This document shows, piece after piece, positions 7,708 to 16,522 of a stretch of 64,000 nucleotides of DNA. A program made the position numbers and the translations under genes. Position 1 is the first letter of the stretch. Each line of letters starts with the position of its first letter. Origin of the DNA: Dysosmobacter acutus (GTDB lineage Bacteria; Bacillota; Clostridia; Oscillospirales; Oscillospiraceae); the NCBI RefSeq assembly GCF_018919205.1, contig NZ_JAHLQN010000001.1:682001-746000 (forward strand), written 5' to 3'. The notes under the pieces were generated by a model. The model was not told where the DNA came from and searched no databases. It saw only the letters and a list, made by a program, of their open reading frames with translations.

Positions 7708-8209
7708 AAGCTTCCCGGGCGCATGCCGCCCGGCGATAGCCGTCCCAAGCAAAGAGAGCGTCCTTCTCCTCATCTCCGTAAATCTTGTCGATGCTGCAGA
7801 TATGGAGGAAGTGATTGCCGACCTCTACCGTCTGGGAAAGAGAGACAACAAGGGCGATCCTGGTGTCTGCGGGAATCTGGATGCTTGTGCCGGGGAGGGT
7901 GGTCATGGGGATTTGAAACTTTTGCACCTTGTCCGTGTCGCTTCCGCTGACGGAGCCGCAGCCGATGGACGCGCTGCGGAGACTGGCGCCGGGGACGGCA
8001 AGGACCGCCCTACCGGTTTCCCGGGTCCGCTTTCCGGTGTAGGACCCCTTGCCCATGGCAAAGCCCAGCATGGGAGGATTGGAGGAGAGATAGCTCACAT
8101 AGGATACCGGGGCCAGGTTCACAGAGCCGTCCGGCTTCTCCGTGCAGACCAGGACCAGGGGATTGGGGGAGGTGAATTCAGCCGCCTTGCGAAACTCCAG
8201 TTCTTTCAT
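7706..8209 (-). CDS. Flavin reductase family protein
   Basis: A 167-residue FMN-binding split-barrel protein. The N-terminal block AAEFTSPNPLVLVCT and the middle ASIGCGS region are typical of the flavin-reductase-like family, which binds FMN and uses NAD(P)H. I chose the ATG at 8209, 11 bp after GGAAAGGA; the ATG at 8221 has no room for a ribosome site. It is divergent from an HxlR regulator, and the shared gap holds a palindrome over its promoter. Confidence 0.85.
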   Translation of the reverse strand: MKELEFRKAAEFTSPNPLVLVCTEKPDGSVNLAPVSYVSYLSSNPPMLGFAMGKGSYTGKRTRETGRAVLAVPGASLRSASIGCGSVSGSDTDKVQKFQIPMTTLPGTSIQIPADTRIALVVSLSQTVEVGNHFLHICSIDKIYGDEEKDALFAWDGYRRAACAREA

Positions 8210-8268
8210 GGTGTTGATCATCCTTTCCAGTTGTAAAGGCCGTCCGGCCCCGCTTGCCTTTTGCTGAT

Positions 8269-8302
8269 ATGTTTATTATACTAAGGCCATATAAACATGC
8301 AA
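8269..8302 (-). promoter_or_regulatory. Flavin reductase promoter overlapped by a perfect palindrome (candidate HxlR operator)
   Basis: Perfect 8-bp arms ATGTTTAT (8269-8276) and ATAAACAT (8291-8298) flank a 14-bp spacer. On the minus strand a -35 TTGCAT (8297-8302) and -10 TATAAT (8275-8280), 16 bp apart, fall inside the palindrome. A dimer bound there would block the flavin reductase promoter. Confidence 0.6.
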
Positions 8303-8369
8303 GTACGCAGATTATTCTTACATAGTATGGCGCGGCATACCATCCGGGCCAGCTGGAAGGGGAGAGCAT

Positions 8370-8735
8370 ATGGATCAGGACATGAGCTATGAGGAGTATG
8401 TGGAGCAGGTGCGCAAGGGGATTCTCACAAGCTCCGGAAACTGCCCGGTGACGCCTCTGCTGGTGATGCTGCAGGGGAAATGGAAGTTTCAAATCATTTA
8501 CGAGCTGTGCGTCAAGGGCCAGATTCGCTTCGGAGAACTGAAGAAAAGCCTTGCGGGAATCACCAACACCATGCTGACCAGCTCCTTGCGGGAGCTGGAG
8601 CGGGACGGGCTGGTGTCCCGGGTCCAGTTCAACGAGATCCCTCCCCATGTGGAGTATTTGCTGACCAAGAGGGGGGAGGCGCTGCTTCCCGTCTTTTATG
8701 CCATGACCAAATGGGGCTTTGAGTATATTCCGTAG
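8370..8735 (+). CDS. HxlR-family winged-helix regulator
   Basis: A 121-residue HxlR/DUF24 protein with the block GKWKFQIIYELCVKGQIRFGEL and the wing PPHVEYLLTKRG. Cys25, in GNCPVTPLL, occupies the conserved N-terminal position that serves as thiol redox sensor in characterised relatives such as YodB and HypR. A divergent flavin reductase target fits a redox or electrophile response; this is inference from family and context. The ATG follows GGGGAGAGCAT. Confidence 0.9.
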   Translation: MDQDMSYEEYVEQVRKGILTSSGNCPVTPLLVMLQGKWKFQIIYELCVKGQIRFGELKKSLAGITNTMLTSSLRELERDGLVSRVQFNEIPPHVEYLLTKRGEALLPVFYAMTKWGFEYIP

Positions 8736-8758
8736 GAGCGGATTTCGCATTTGATGGA

Positions 8759-8791
8759 AAAAGAGCGCGGCCGGAAGGGCCGCGCTCTTTT
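8759..8791. terminator. Bidirectional terminator
   Basis: AAAAGAGCGCGGCC (8759-8772) pairs with 8778-8791 around a five-base loop, between convergent genes. Confidence 0.92.
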
Positions 8792-8808
8792 GCTTGCAGT
8801 GCATGGAA

Positions 8809-9831
8809 TCATTTTTTGGAGGACAGCCTGCGCAGCTCCTCCAGCGCCTCCTCCAGACCCTTGGACCTGGCGGAGGGATTGCCCCGCAGAATCCGGGCGG
8901 CCCGGGCATAGGCCTTGTCGGAGGTGGAGCGGATCCGCTCCCGCTGGCGCTGGAGCTTTTCCAGGGCCTCGGCGATCTCGGAGCGCTTCTCGTCCAGATA
9001 CTCGGCGGAGAGGTCGGTGGCGGAGTCCAACTTCTCCCTGTACTGCTCCAGACCTTCGGCAAGGGTCTGTACCACGCTGAGCTTCCAGGCCCGGCGGCGC
9101 TGGACGTTCTCCTGCATCTGGGAGCGCAGGCTGGCCCTGCGGAGGGCTTTTTCCATGGCCCGCTCCTGCCGCAGGCCCTCCAGGCGGAAACGGCCCTCGT
9201 CCAACTTGTCGCGGAAGCGCTGCAGGTCCTCCTCCGCAAAGGCGGAGTACACCTCAAGCCGCTTCTGGATGCGCTGGAGGTCTTCGTTGTTCTGGGCCAG
9301 AGTTTCCAGCATCTCCCGCAGGTTCATGGCCGCGTTGAAGGACTGGACGGCGTCCACTGTGGTGGCCACGGCCAGCAAAAAGGCGGCAGGCTGGGCGATT
9401 CCCTCCGGAATCTTCAAAACAAGCCGCTGGATGGGCGGATGGACAACCTCCACCAAAAAGATGGAGAAGGCGCCCCAGCCAAGGGAACAGAACAGGCAGA
9501 TGTGGCCGTTGAGGTTCAGGGGCTTGTCGCTGTAGTCCCAGTACCGCACGCGGAAGAGCCGTTCCATGGCGGCGCCCGTAAAGTATTCCAGAATGGTGGC
9601 GGCGATCATGCCCAGCAAAAAGACCAGGAAGAGGTTGTCCTGAACCGAGAGCGTTGCCAGCAGGATGATCAGCGCCCCGGAGCCGTAGATGGGAAGCAGG
9701 GGGCCGTGGAGAAAGCCCCGGTTGACCCATGTCTTCTTCCGCACTGAGACCAGGCAGGACTCCCAGATCCAGCCGCAAAAGCAGTAGAAGAAAAAGAACA
9801 GAATCCACTGGGACAGGGTGTAGTGGGACAT
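8809..9831 (-). CDS. COG4905-type membrane protein (putative ABC transporter permease) with coiled-coil tail
   Basis: A 340-residue protein. Residues 1-180 carry about five membrane helices with the family motifs CGWIWES and FLHGPLLPIYG (PF06541 type). Residues 180-335 are a long, charged, probably coiled-coil cytoplasmic tail. The transporter label is historical, and the real function is unknown. The start follows AAAGGAGAGGTTTC. No partner gene is adjacent. Confidence 0.8.
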   Translation of the reverse strand: MSHYTLSQWILFFFFYCFCGWIWESCLVSVRKKTWVNRGFLHGPLLPIYGSGALIILLATLSVQDNLFLVFLLGMIAATILEYFTGAAMERLFRVRYWDYSDKPLNLNGHICLFCSLGWGAFSIFLVEVVHPPIQRLVLKIPEGIAQPAAFLLAVATTVDAVQSFNAAMNLREMLETLAQNNEDLQRIQKRLEVYSAFAEEDLQRFRDKLDEGRFRLEGLRQERAMEKALRRASLRSQMQENVQRRRAWKLSVVQTLAEGLEQYREKLDSATDLSAEYLDEKRSEIAEALEKLQRQRERIRSTSDKAYARAARILRGNPSARSKGLEEALEELRRLSSKK

Positions 9832-9899
9832 GAAACCTCTCCTTTTTCAATGGGATTGTATCAGTGTAGCACAAATGCAGGCGGGATTCAACCAAAGAA

Positions 9900-9924
9900 G
9901 CGGCGCCGCCTCAGGCGGCGCCGC
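9900..9924 (-). terminator. Hairpin after the CorC-type gene
   Basis: GCGGCGCCGCC (9900-9910) pairs with 9914-9924 around TCA. The minus-strand tail is CTTCTTTGG, only moderately U-rich. Confidence 0.6.
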
Positions 9925-9927
9925 GTA

Positions 9928-11175
9928 TCACCGGGCTTCTTCCGAAATGGGCCTTACCAGAACCTCCAGCACCCGGCGGTGATCCACCTCTTTGACGGTG
10001 ACGTCCAGACCCTCCCATCGGAATCGGTCGCCGGATTGAGGCAGCCGGCGGAGCTGCTCCACCACCCAGCCCGAGACCGTGCTTGCGTCACACTGGCCGC
10101 GGATGGAGAAGAGGTCATAGAGGTCTGAAAGGTCAGCGCTGCCGGAGATGAGATAGCTGCCGTCGCCCTGGGAACGGAAATACTCCGAGACCTCATCGTG
10201 TTCATCCCAGATCTCACCCACCAGCTCCTCCATGATGTCCTCCATGGTCACAAGGCCCTCGGTGCCGCCGTACTCATCCACCACCACGGCCATATGCAGC
10301 TTCTTTGTCTGAAGCGTCCGCAGCAGCTGGTCCACCCGGGTGTTGGGCGCGGTATAGTGGATGGGGCTGATGCAGGCGGAGATGTCGCCCTGGCCCCGGT
10401 AGCGGGCGGAGTAAAAGTCCTTTTCGTGGATCACGCCGATGATATCGTCAATGCCCTCGTGATAGACCGGGAGCCGGGAGTAGCCGCTTTCGGCAAAGGA
10501 GGCGGCGATCTCCTCTATGGTGGCCTGGTCTGAGATGGCGGCAATGTCCACCCGGGGCGTCAGAATATCGCCGGCCTCCAGATCGCCGAAGGTGATGGCC
10601 GAGCGGATCAGCTCACTTTCGTGCTGATCCAACCCGCCTTCGTTCTCCGCCTCGGAAACCATGGTGATCAGCTCTTCCTCCGTGATGCCCTGGCTCTCCC
10701 CCGTGCGGAAGATGGCGCTGAGCAGCCGCTTCCACTGGGCAAAGAGGAAGTTCAGCGGCCGCAGAATCACAAGGAAGACGCGCAGCACCGGCGCAGAGGC
10801 CATGGCAAATTTCTCCGGGTTCTCCTTGGCCAGGCTCTTGGGGGAGATTTCACCGAAGATCAGGATGACCACGGTGAGTAACACTGTGGAGACCGTGGGA
10901 CCGTATACGCCCGCCAGGCGGGTGAACAGCACCGTGCCCACGGTGGTGGCGGTGATGTTCACGATGTTGTTGCCGATGAGGATGGTGGAGAGCAGCCGGT
11001 CATATTCCTCCGACAGGGAGAGGGCCAGCGCCGCCCGGCGGTCGCCGCCGTCGGCTTTGCTTTTCAGCCGGATTCGGTTCAGGCTGGAAAAGGCAGTTTC
11101 TGTGGCGGAAAAATAGGCGGAGAGGCATACAAGGGCAAGAATTGCAATGGTCATTGTGATACTGGGACTGTCCAT
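9928..11175 (-). CDS. CorC/HlyC family protein (DUF21, CBS pair, transporter-associated domain)
   Basis: A 415-residue protein. A DUF21/CNNM membrane domain (residues 1-190) is followed by two CBS domains (about 205-330) and a C-terminal CorC_HlyC domain (about 340-410). Relatives take part in magnesium or cobalt efflux. A promoter and a 240-bp leader with a strong hairpin lie upstream, hinting at control within the leader. The start codon is weakly placed after AAAAGGAGTGATGAG. Confidence 0.9.
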   Translation of the reverse strand: MDSPSITMTIAILALVCLSAYFSATETAFSSLNRIRLKSKADGGDRRAALALSLSEEYDRLLSTILIGNNIVNITATTVGTVLFTRLAGVYGPTVSTVLLTVVILIFGEISPKSLAKENPEKFAMASAPVLRVFLVILRPLNFLFAQWKRLLSAIFRTGESQGITEEELITMVSEAENEGGLDQHESELIRSAITFGDLEAGDILTPRVDIAAISDQATIEEIAASFAESGYSRLPVYHEGIDDIIGVIHEKDFYSARYRGQGDISACISPIHYTAPNTRVDQLLRTLQTKKLHMAVVVDEYGGTEGLVTMEDIMEELVGEIWDEHDEVSEYFRSQGDGSYLISGSADLSDLYDLFSIRGQCDASTVSGWVVEQLRRLPQSGDRFRWEGLDVTVKEVDHRRVLEVLVRPISEEAR

Positions 11176-11279
11176 GAGGACTCATCACTCCTTTTCAATC
11201 ATCAAAACGAAGGTTTAATGGCGCTGCCGCCGGGTCTGTTCGCCGCCCTCTGTCCCCGCGCGTATGGATAAAAAATACA

Positions 11280-11324
11280 GACAGGAACCGTCCCATTACA
11301 AAAGAGAATGGGACCGTCCCTGTC
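11280..11324. repeat. REP-like long hairpin in the leader of the CorC-type gene
   Basis: Arms 11280-11297 (GACAGGAACCGTCCCATT) and 11307-11324 pair at 16 of 18 positions. On the minus strand, the direction of the CorC-type gene, the stem is followed by TGTATTTTTTATCC, so it would act as a terminator inside the leader. The GGGACGGTTCC core resembles repeats that I recall as common in clostridial genomes, so an inserted repetitive element is the main alternative. Confidence 0.65.
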
Positions 11325-11418
11325 GGCAATGTTCTATGTATATGGCGGGTAACGGCGGTTCGTCCACTGAGATGACTCCTTTTCCAAAGTAGGGCGAAAG
11401 AGATGCACAAGTGCTGTC

Positions 11419-11447
11419 AGTATACCATGGCACAGGGAAAAAGGCAA
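11419..11447 (-). promoter_or_regulatory. Promoter of the CorC-type gene
   Basis: -35 TTGCCT (11442-11447) and -10 TATACT (11419-11424) are 17 bp apart. The transcript would carry about 240 nt of leader, including the hairpin at 11280-11324. Confidence 0.75.
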
Positions 11448-11463
11448 TTAACGTTTTGTTAAG

Positions 11464-11492
11464 AAAGCTCCCGCCAGGGCGGCGGGAGCTTT
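11464..11492 (-). terminator. Terminator of the SLH glycosidase gene
   Basis: A 12-bp stem, AAAGCTCCCGCC (11464-11475) with 11481-11492, lies just after the stop codon and is followed on the minus strand by CTTAAC. Confidence 0.8.
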
Positions 11493-11496
11493 CCTC

Positions 11497-14475
11497 TTAC
11501 AGCAGGTTGTAGAGAATCTTTGCCATTTGTCCCCGGGAGATGGGGGAGTTGGGTTTGAAGGAACCGTCCTCATAGCCGCTGATGACGCCCTGGGAGACCA
11601 TGGTGGAGACATAGTAGGAGGCATAGGCGGGAATGGCGGCCGTGTCGGTGAAGGACAGGGCGGATTCCGTGTAGCCCTTGGGCTGGGTGCGGCCCATCAT
11701 GGCCGCCGCCTGGGCCCGGGTGATGGAGGAGGCGGGATTGAAGTACAGCCGGCCGTCGGAACCCATGGTGCCGTTGAGGATGCCCTCGGTATACAACGCC
11801 TTCACCGCAGTGAGGGCGAAGTCTCCGATTTGACCCAGGTCCGCAAAGGGGAGCTCCACAGACTCGTACTGGCTGGCGCTGAGCCCCAGGTAGCGGTACA
11901 GCATCACGGCGAACTCCTGGCGGGAGATGTTGCGGGAGGGGCGGAAGGTGCCGTCGGCATAGCCGGTGGTGATGCCGGAGGTGTAGAGGTAATCCACATA
12001 GGCGGAGGCCCAGTAATTGGCGGTGTCGCTGAAGTGGGGAGCCTGGGCGGTGGAGGCCGCGTCCGCCGAGGCGCGCCTGACATTGCCGGAGGCGTCAGTG
12101 GCAATGATGCTCACCCGATGGCCATTGCCGTCGCCCACCGCCACGGTGGCGGAGACAGCGCCGGTGGATTCGTTGTAGTTGAAGGAAACCGCCTTGCCGT
12201 CCACTGTGACGGAGATGTTCGCCTTGGGCAGCAGGCCGTCCACCTCGTCGGACACGGCGCCGCTCAGAGCCGTGCCGGCGAGGGAGGCTGTGACGGCGGG
12301 AGCGGTCTGATCCACAATGTCGTTGTAGGAGCACACGATCTGATCCAGATAGATGGTACCGGAGGGCGTTGTGCCGGAGACGGTCAGGTCGGTGACGGAC
12401 GCGGCGCCCTCGGGCAGCTTGACGCTGAGCTGCTTCCAGCCGGTGAAGTCCAGAGTGCTCAGCGTCACCGAGCCGTAGTTGACGCCGTCAAAGGTGGTGG
12501 CGGAGAGGGTGTTGCCGGAGCCGTCGCCGTAGACCCAGAGGTTCAGCCGGTTGTAGTTGGCCTTGAAGTGAAGGGAAGTGAGGAACAGCGAGGCGCTGGA
12601 GGTGGCCTCGTCCAGGGCATAGCTCAGCGCGCCGGAGGCCTTGCCGAAGCGGACGGTCTCCACGTTGGTGTTGCGCTCCAGCGCGGTGCCGGAGGTGGAG
12701 GCGCTCCAGTCGGGCAGGCCCTCCTCAAAGTCCTCCAGGGTGTTCAGGGACAAAGAGGTCACGCGGATGGGCACTGAGACGCTCTTTCCGCCGCCGGAGA
12801 CGGTGAGGGTGCCGGTGGCGGGCTGGAGGGAGGCGGTGAACTTGCCGTCGGCATCCACCGTGCCCACGTCACCGGAGATGCTCCAGGTGTAGGCGCTGGC
12901 AGAGGAGAAGAGGGAGAGGTGGTTATACGTGGCCTTGGGAATCAACTGGACGCTCTCCCCCGGGGCGATGGTCACCGCCGAAAGGGCTCCGGCGGGGCCG
13001 GAGATGCTGAGGCTGTCCACCGTGTCCACCGTGTGAATGACCGCGCTGCCGCTGCGGCCATCTCCGGAGGCGGTGACGGTGACGTCGCCGCTGTAGGCGG
13101 GCAGGACCACGGCGCCGTTTTCAACGGTGCCGTCGGTGGAGGACAGGTCATAGCCCGCGTCCATGGGGATATAATTGGTGTCCACGCCGGAAGCGGACAC
13201 CTTGACCGTGCTGCCGGTGAGGGCGTAGGAGCTTTCGGGCTTGACATAATAGTGGCTCAGAATGCCAGTGGAGGAGCTGGAGGCCACCAGGAACACATGG
13301 TTGGACACGGACCGCTCCGACCCCTCGGAAGGGGAGTTGATGGTGGAGGCGGAGGTGGTGTCCGGAGAGGTGACGGAGAGCGTGGTGGAGCCGCCGCCGT
13401 CCAGGCCAAGGGCGGTGACGCAGCCCAATTCCACCATCCGCTGACCCACCTGGGACAGCGTGGCGCCGATGCTGTGGCCGCTCTTGCGGCCGTCCACGGT
13501 GTAGAATACCAGCGTACCGTCGGCCTTCTGGCCGATGGCGGTGCGGGGCGCCTGTCCGCTGGGAAGGCTGGAGGCAACCACGCCGCCTGAAACAAGGGAG
13601 TAGAGGGCTCCCACGGCGTACTCCACATCATTCCAGCGGGTGTCGGAGGCGGTGACGGACAATGTCAGCGTCTGGCCCGGCATCAGATTTTTCAGTGCGT
13701 CTGTGTAGTAGGCGCCGGTCTTGTTGTTGGCGGAGAGCACCACACTGTCGGCGCCCACAGCGGTGGCCGAGGCGTCGGTGAGCACCTGCTCCACCTGGAG
13801 GGTCATCTCCGTGCCGATGGACAAAGAGCCCTCCACAATGGAGCAGACCACGTCCACGCCCGGCTCAGTGGTGCCGTTGGTGTGCCTGGCGTTGAAATCG
13901 TATGTATAGAGGTAGATGCCGCCCTCGGAGAGACGGGCCTTGTTCACGTCGGCAATGGAGCGGACGACGGTCTGGCCGGAGGCGTTCTGCCCCAGGTCGA
14001 CGGAGTACTTGATACCCGGCTTTCCAAGCACCGCGGTGCCGTCGGCGCAAAAGCCGATGGCATGATAGGCGGAGGCGCCGGTGCGGATCTGCCCCTCTGT
14101 GATCACGAGGCCGATGGGAACGCCGTTTCCTGTGTTGTAAAAATCGCCGTTGATCCCGGCGACCACCCGGTAGCCCTGGGCTTCCAGCGCTTTTGCGGTG
14201 GCGGAGACGGTGGAGCGCTGGGTGATCGCGCCGCCGTAGGTGACGATGGGCGTGACGGATTCGCTGGGAACGTAGGTCACCACGTTCTCCGTCCGCAGAT
14301 CGGAGTACGCGCTGCTCCAGAACACGCTGGTGTTCAGCTGCGTCTGCTCATGCAGACCGGTGGAGACGCTGGTCAGGTCGTCACCCATGGCGTAGGATGC
14401 CGCTGCGGACAGCGATGCGCTGGCCAGCACCGCCGCCAGGATCAGGGATGTTGCTCTGCACAGGAACTTTCTCAT
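11497..14475 (-). CDS. SLH-anchored phosphodiester glycosidase (NAGPA/DUF2233) surface protein
   Basis: A 992-residue secreted protein. The signal peptide (residues 1-28) is followed by a NAGPA domain (about 60-340) with GINGDFY and LGLDGGGS, then Ig-like or carbohydrate-binding beta domains (about 340-820), and three SLH repeats (about 820-992: SDTANYW, ADLGQIGDF, TDTAAIPAY). NAGPA relatives cleave phosphodiester-linked N-acetylglucosamine, and the SLH repeats would hold it to secondary cell-wall polymer. The ATG at 14475 follows GGAGGCAACGC; the frame extends to 14823, but without a signal or ribosome site. Confidence 0.88.
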   Translation of the reverse strand: MRKFLCRATSLILAAVLASASLSAAASYAMGDDLTSVSTGLHEQTQLNTSVFWSSAYSDLRTENVVTYVPSESVTPIVTYGGAITQRSTVSATAKALEAQGYRVVAGINGDFYNTGNGVPIGLVITEGQIRTGASAYHAIGFCADGTAVLGKPGIKYSVDLGQNASGQTVVRSIADVNKARLSEGGIYLYTYDFNARHTNGTTEPGVDVVCSIVEGSLSIGTEMTLQVEQVLTDASATAVGADSVVLSANNKTGAYYTDALKNLMPGQTLTLSVTASDTRWNDVEYAVGALYSLVSGGVVASSLPSGQAPRTAIGQKADGTLVFYTVDGRKSGHSIGATLSQVGQRMVELGCVTALGLDGGGSTTLSVTSPDTTSASTINSPSEGSERSVSNHVFLVASSSSTGILSHYYVKPESSYALTGSTVKVSASGVDTNYIPMDAGYDLSSTDGTVENGAVVLPAYSGDVTVTASGDGRSGSAVIHTVDTVDSLSISGPAGALSAVTIAPGESVQLIPKATYNHLSLFSSASAYTWSISGDVGTVDADGKFTASLQPATGTLTVSGGGKSVSVPIRVTSLSLNTLEDFEEGLPDWSASTSGTALERNTNVETVRFGKASGALSYALDEATSSASLFLTSLHFKANYNRLNLWVYGDGSGNTLSATTFDGVNYGSVTLSTLDFTGWKQLSVKLPEGAASVTDLTVSGTTPSGTIYLDQIVCSYNDIVDQTAPAVTASLAGTALSGAVSDEVDGLLPKANISVTVDGKAVSFNYNESTGAVSATVAVGDGNGHRVSIIATDASGNVRRASADAASTAQAPHFSDTANYWASAYVDYLYTSGITTGYADGTFRPSRNISRQEFAVMLYRYLGLSASQYESVELPFADLGQIGDFALTAVKALYTEGILNGTMGSDGRLYFNPASSITRAQAAAMMGRTQPKGYTESALSFTDTAAIPAYASYYVSTMVSQGVISGYEDGSFKPNSPISRGQMAKILYNLL

Positions 14476-14673
14476 GCGTTGCCTCCATTTTGTACGTTTC
14501 TTGTGGTATACATAATACCGGTACAGTCCCACATAGCATAGCACGCTCCGGGAAAAATGTAAACCGTAAAATCTTTGGGAATCCCTGTGAGACAGGTTTT
14601 CCTTTAGACGAAGCGGGAGAGGAAAAAGTTGCACACTGTGCATAAAGTTAGCGCAGAGGTAAACAGGAAGGGG

Positions 14674-14708
14674 AAAAAGCATAGCCGGAAGCATCGGCTT
14701 CCAGCTAT
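14674..14708 (-). terminator. Terminator of hemW
   Basis: ATAGCCGGAAGC (14681-14692) pairs with 14697-14708 (one wobble pair), and the minus-strand tail is GCTTTTT. Confidence 0.85.
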
Positions 14709-14719
14709 ACGGCGCTTGA

Positions 14720-15928
14720 TCAGCACTCCACCCGAAAATCACCCTGTTCCCGGGCGCTGGCGCGGCGGGCCTTGTCCGCCGAAAGAGCCTCCAGCAGCGC
14801 GCCAATGATCTGGTTGGAGACAAGAAAGCCCGTGGCCGTCAGGTGCCACCGGCCGTCCTCCTCAAGGGCGTAGCCGGCCTGGGCAAAGCGGTGCATCAGC
14901 GGTTCCAGCGGATCAAAGCGCCGGCGGAAGGTCCGCTCGAACTCCCTCACATCCAGCCCAAGGGATGTCCGCAGCCGCAGCATGATGTACTCTGTGTCCC
15001 GCTCCGTAAGCGGGATGCGCTCCGATTCGCTGACCATGGGCGAACCGGTCAGAACGCCCCGGATGTAGCCCTCCAGGTCCCGGCCGTAGGCGTAGCGGAC
15101 GCCGCCGAAATCCGAGTGGGCTCCGGGGCCGAAGCCCGCGTACTCCTGCAGCGTCCAGTACTTCAGGTTGTGGCGTGAGGCATGGCCCGGGCGGGCAAAG
15201 TTGGAAATCTCGTACTGCCGGTATCCCATGTGCTGCAAAAACTCCACCGTGTAGAGGTACATGTCCGCCTGCAGGTCGTCCCCGGGCATGAGAAGGCTGT
15301 CTTTGGCCTGATAGAGGGGCGTGCCCTCCTCCACCTTCAGCCCATAGCAGCTCAGGTGGTCCGGGTCCAGGGCCACGGCGGCGGAGAGGTTCTCCTGCCA
15401 GCGCTCCATGGTCTGCCCCGGCAGGCCGTAGATCAGGTCCAGCGACACATCGGGGAAACGGGCCTTCCGGGCGGTTTCCACGGCGGTGCGGACCTGGTCC
15501 ATGGTGTGGATGCGGCCGATGGCGCGCAGTTCCGCGTCGTCTGCGGACTGCATCCCAAGGGAGACGCGGTTGAAGCCGCAGCGCCGCAGGGCGCGCAGGT
15601 CCTTGAAGCTGCCGGCGGAGTCGGGGTTGGCCTCCAAGGTGATCTCGGCGTCTTTCGCCACGGCGTAGTGCTTCCGGACGACCTTTAAAATAGCGCACAG
15701 CCGGGATGCTCCCAAACAGGAGGGGGTTCCCCCGCCGAAATAGACGCTGTCCACGCTGTGGCCCCGGGCACGGGGAGCGGCCTCCCTCAGATGGGAGCAG
15801 AGGGCCTTGGCGTACGCATCCATCCGCTCTTCCCGCCCCGGCAGGGAGTAGAAGTCACAGTAGATGCACTTGCTTTTGCAAAAGGGGATGTGAATGTAAA
15901 GCCCCAGGGGGCGTTTTGCCTCTTTCAT
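14720..15928 (-). CDS. hemW: HemW-like radical SAM protein
   Basis: A 402-residue protein. The N-terminal cluster motif CKSKCIYCDFY has cysteines at 17, 21 and 24, followed by VYFGGGTPS, ANPDS and GLPGQT. The extra Cys-rich loop of true coproporphyrinogen oxidase is absent, so this is HemW, thought to be a heme chaperone. I chose the ATG at 15928; the open frame continues to 16492 but runs antisense to spoVAC. Confidence 0.9.
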   Translation of the reverse strand: MKEAKRPLGLYIHIPFCKSKCIYCDFYSLPGREERMDAYAKALCSHLREAAPRARGHSVDSVYFGGGTPSCLGASRLCAILKVVRKHYAVAKDAEITLEANPDSAGSFKDLRALRRCGFNRVSLGMQSADDAELRAIGRIHTMDQVRTAVETARKARFPDVSLDLIYGLPGQTMERWQENLSAAVALDPDHLSCYGLKVEEGTPLYQAKDSLLMPGDDLQADMYLYTVEFLQHMGYRQYEISNFARPGHASRHNLKYWTLQEYAGFGPGAHSDFGGVRYAYGRDLEGYIRGVLTGSPMVSESERIPLTERDTEYIMLRLRTSLGLDVREFERTFRRRFDPLEPLMHRFAQAGYALEEDGRWHLTATGFLVSNQIIGALLEALSADKARRASAREQGDFRVEC

Positions 15929-16054
15929 GCGGAATCTCTCCCATCCAATCGTTGAATCCGCACATAGTGTAGCGCCTTTGGCCGGCTTTGGCAAGGAAAA
16001 GGGGATAGTTTTCTCAAAAAAGGGAGAAACTACAAAGCGGAAGGAGGCAGCGAT

Positions 16055-16489
16055 ATGACACCTAAGGAGTACCAGTCCTATGTCAAGCAAAAGCAAAAAA
16101 AATCCCCCCTGGCCAAGAACATGCTTCTGGCCTTTGTCATCGGCGGAGCCATCTGCGTGCTGGGGCAGCTGATTATGAACGGCTTCAGCGCGCTGGGCCT
16201 GGGGAAGGAGGACGCGGGGACCGCCACGTCCGTGTCCCTGGTGTTTCTCTCCGCGCTGGCCACTGGAGTGAACCTTTACAACAAGTTGGCGCGGTTCGGT
16301 GGGGCGGGCACGCTGGTGCCTATCACCGGCTTTGCCAACGCGGTGGTCTCGCCGGCCATTGACTTCAAAAGCGAGGGCATCATTACCGGCATGGCCACCA
16401 AGATGTTCCTCATCGCCGGACCGGTGATCGTTTTCGGCGTTACAGCCAGCGTGATTTACGGCGTGATTTTGTGTCTGATGGGGGCATAG
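16055..16489 (+). CDS. spoVAC: Stage V sporulation protein AC
   Basis: A 144-residue membrane protein with the SpoVAC pattern: a basic N-terminus (YVKQKQKK) followed by helices with GGAICVLGQ, the GFGAALVSP-like GFANAVVSP, and the closing GPVIVFG segment. SpoVAC forms the channel that moves dipicolinic acid in spores. The usual partners spoVAD and spoVAE are not adjacent; the gene stands alone before a terminator. AAGGAGGCAGCGAT precedes the ATG. Confidence 0.9.
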   Translation: MTPKEYQSYVKQKQKKSPLAKNMLLAFVIGGAICVLGQLIMNGFSALGLGKEDAGTATSVSLVFLSALATGVNLYNKLARFGGAGTLVPITGFANAVVSPAIDFKSEGIITGMATKMFLIAGPVIVFGVTASVIYGVILCLMGA

Positions 16490-16522
16490 CAAAAGGCGGG
16501 GGAATTTTCCCCCGCCTTTTGC
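16489..16522. terminator. Bidirectional terminator
   Basis: GCAAAAGGCGGGGGAA (16489-16504) and its exact complement (16507-16522) lie between spoVAC and the convergent phage-tail-like pair, overlapping the stop codon of each. Confidence 0.93.

Noticed and set aside
11195..11410. 71-codon minus-strand frame upstream of the CorC-type gene
   Set aside because: It runs through the long hairpin and leader, has no ribosome site and resembles nothing.
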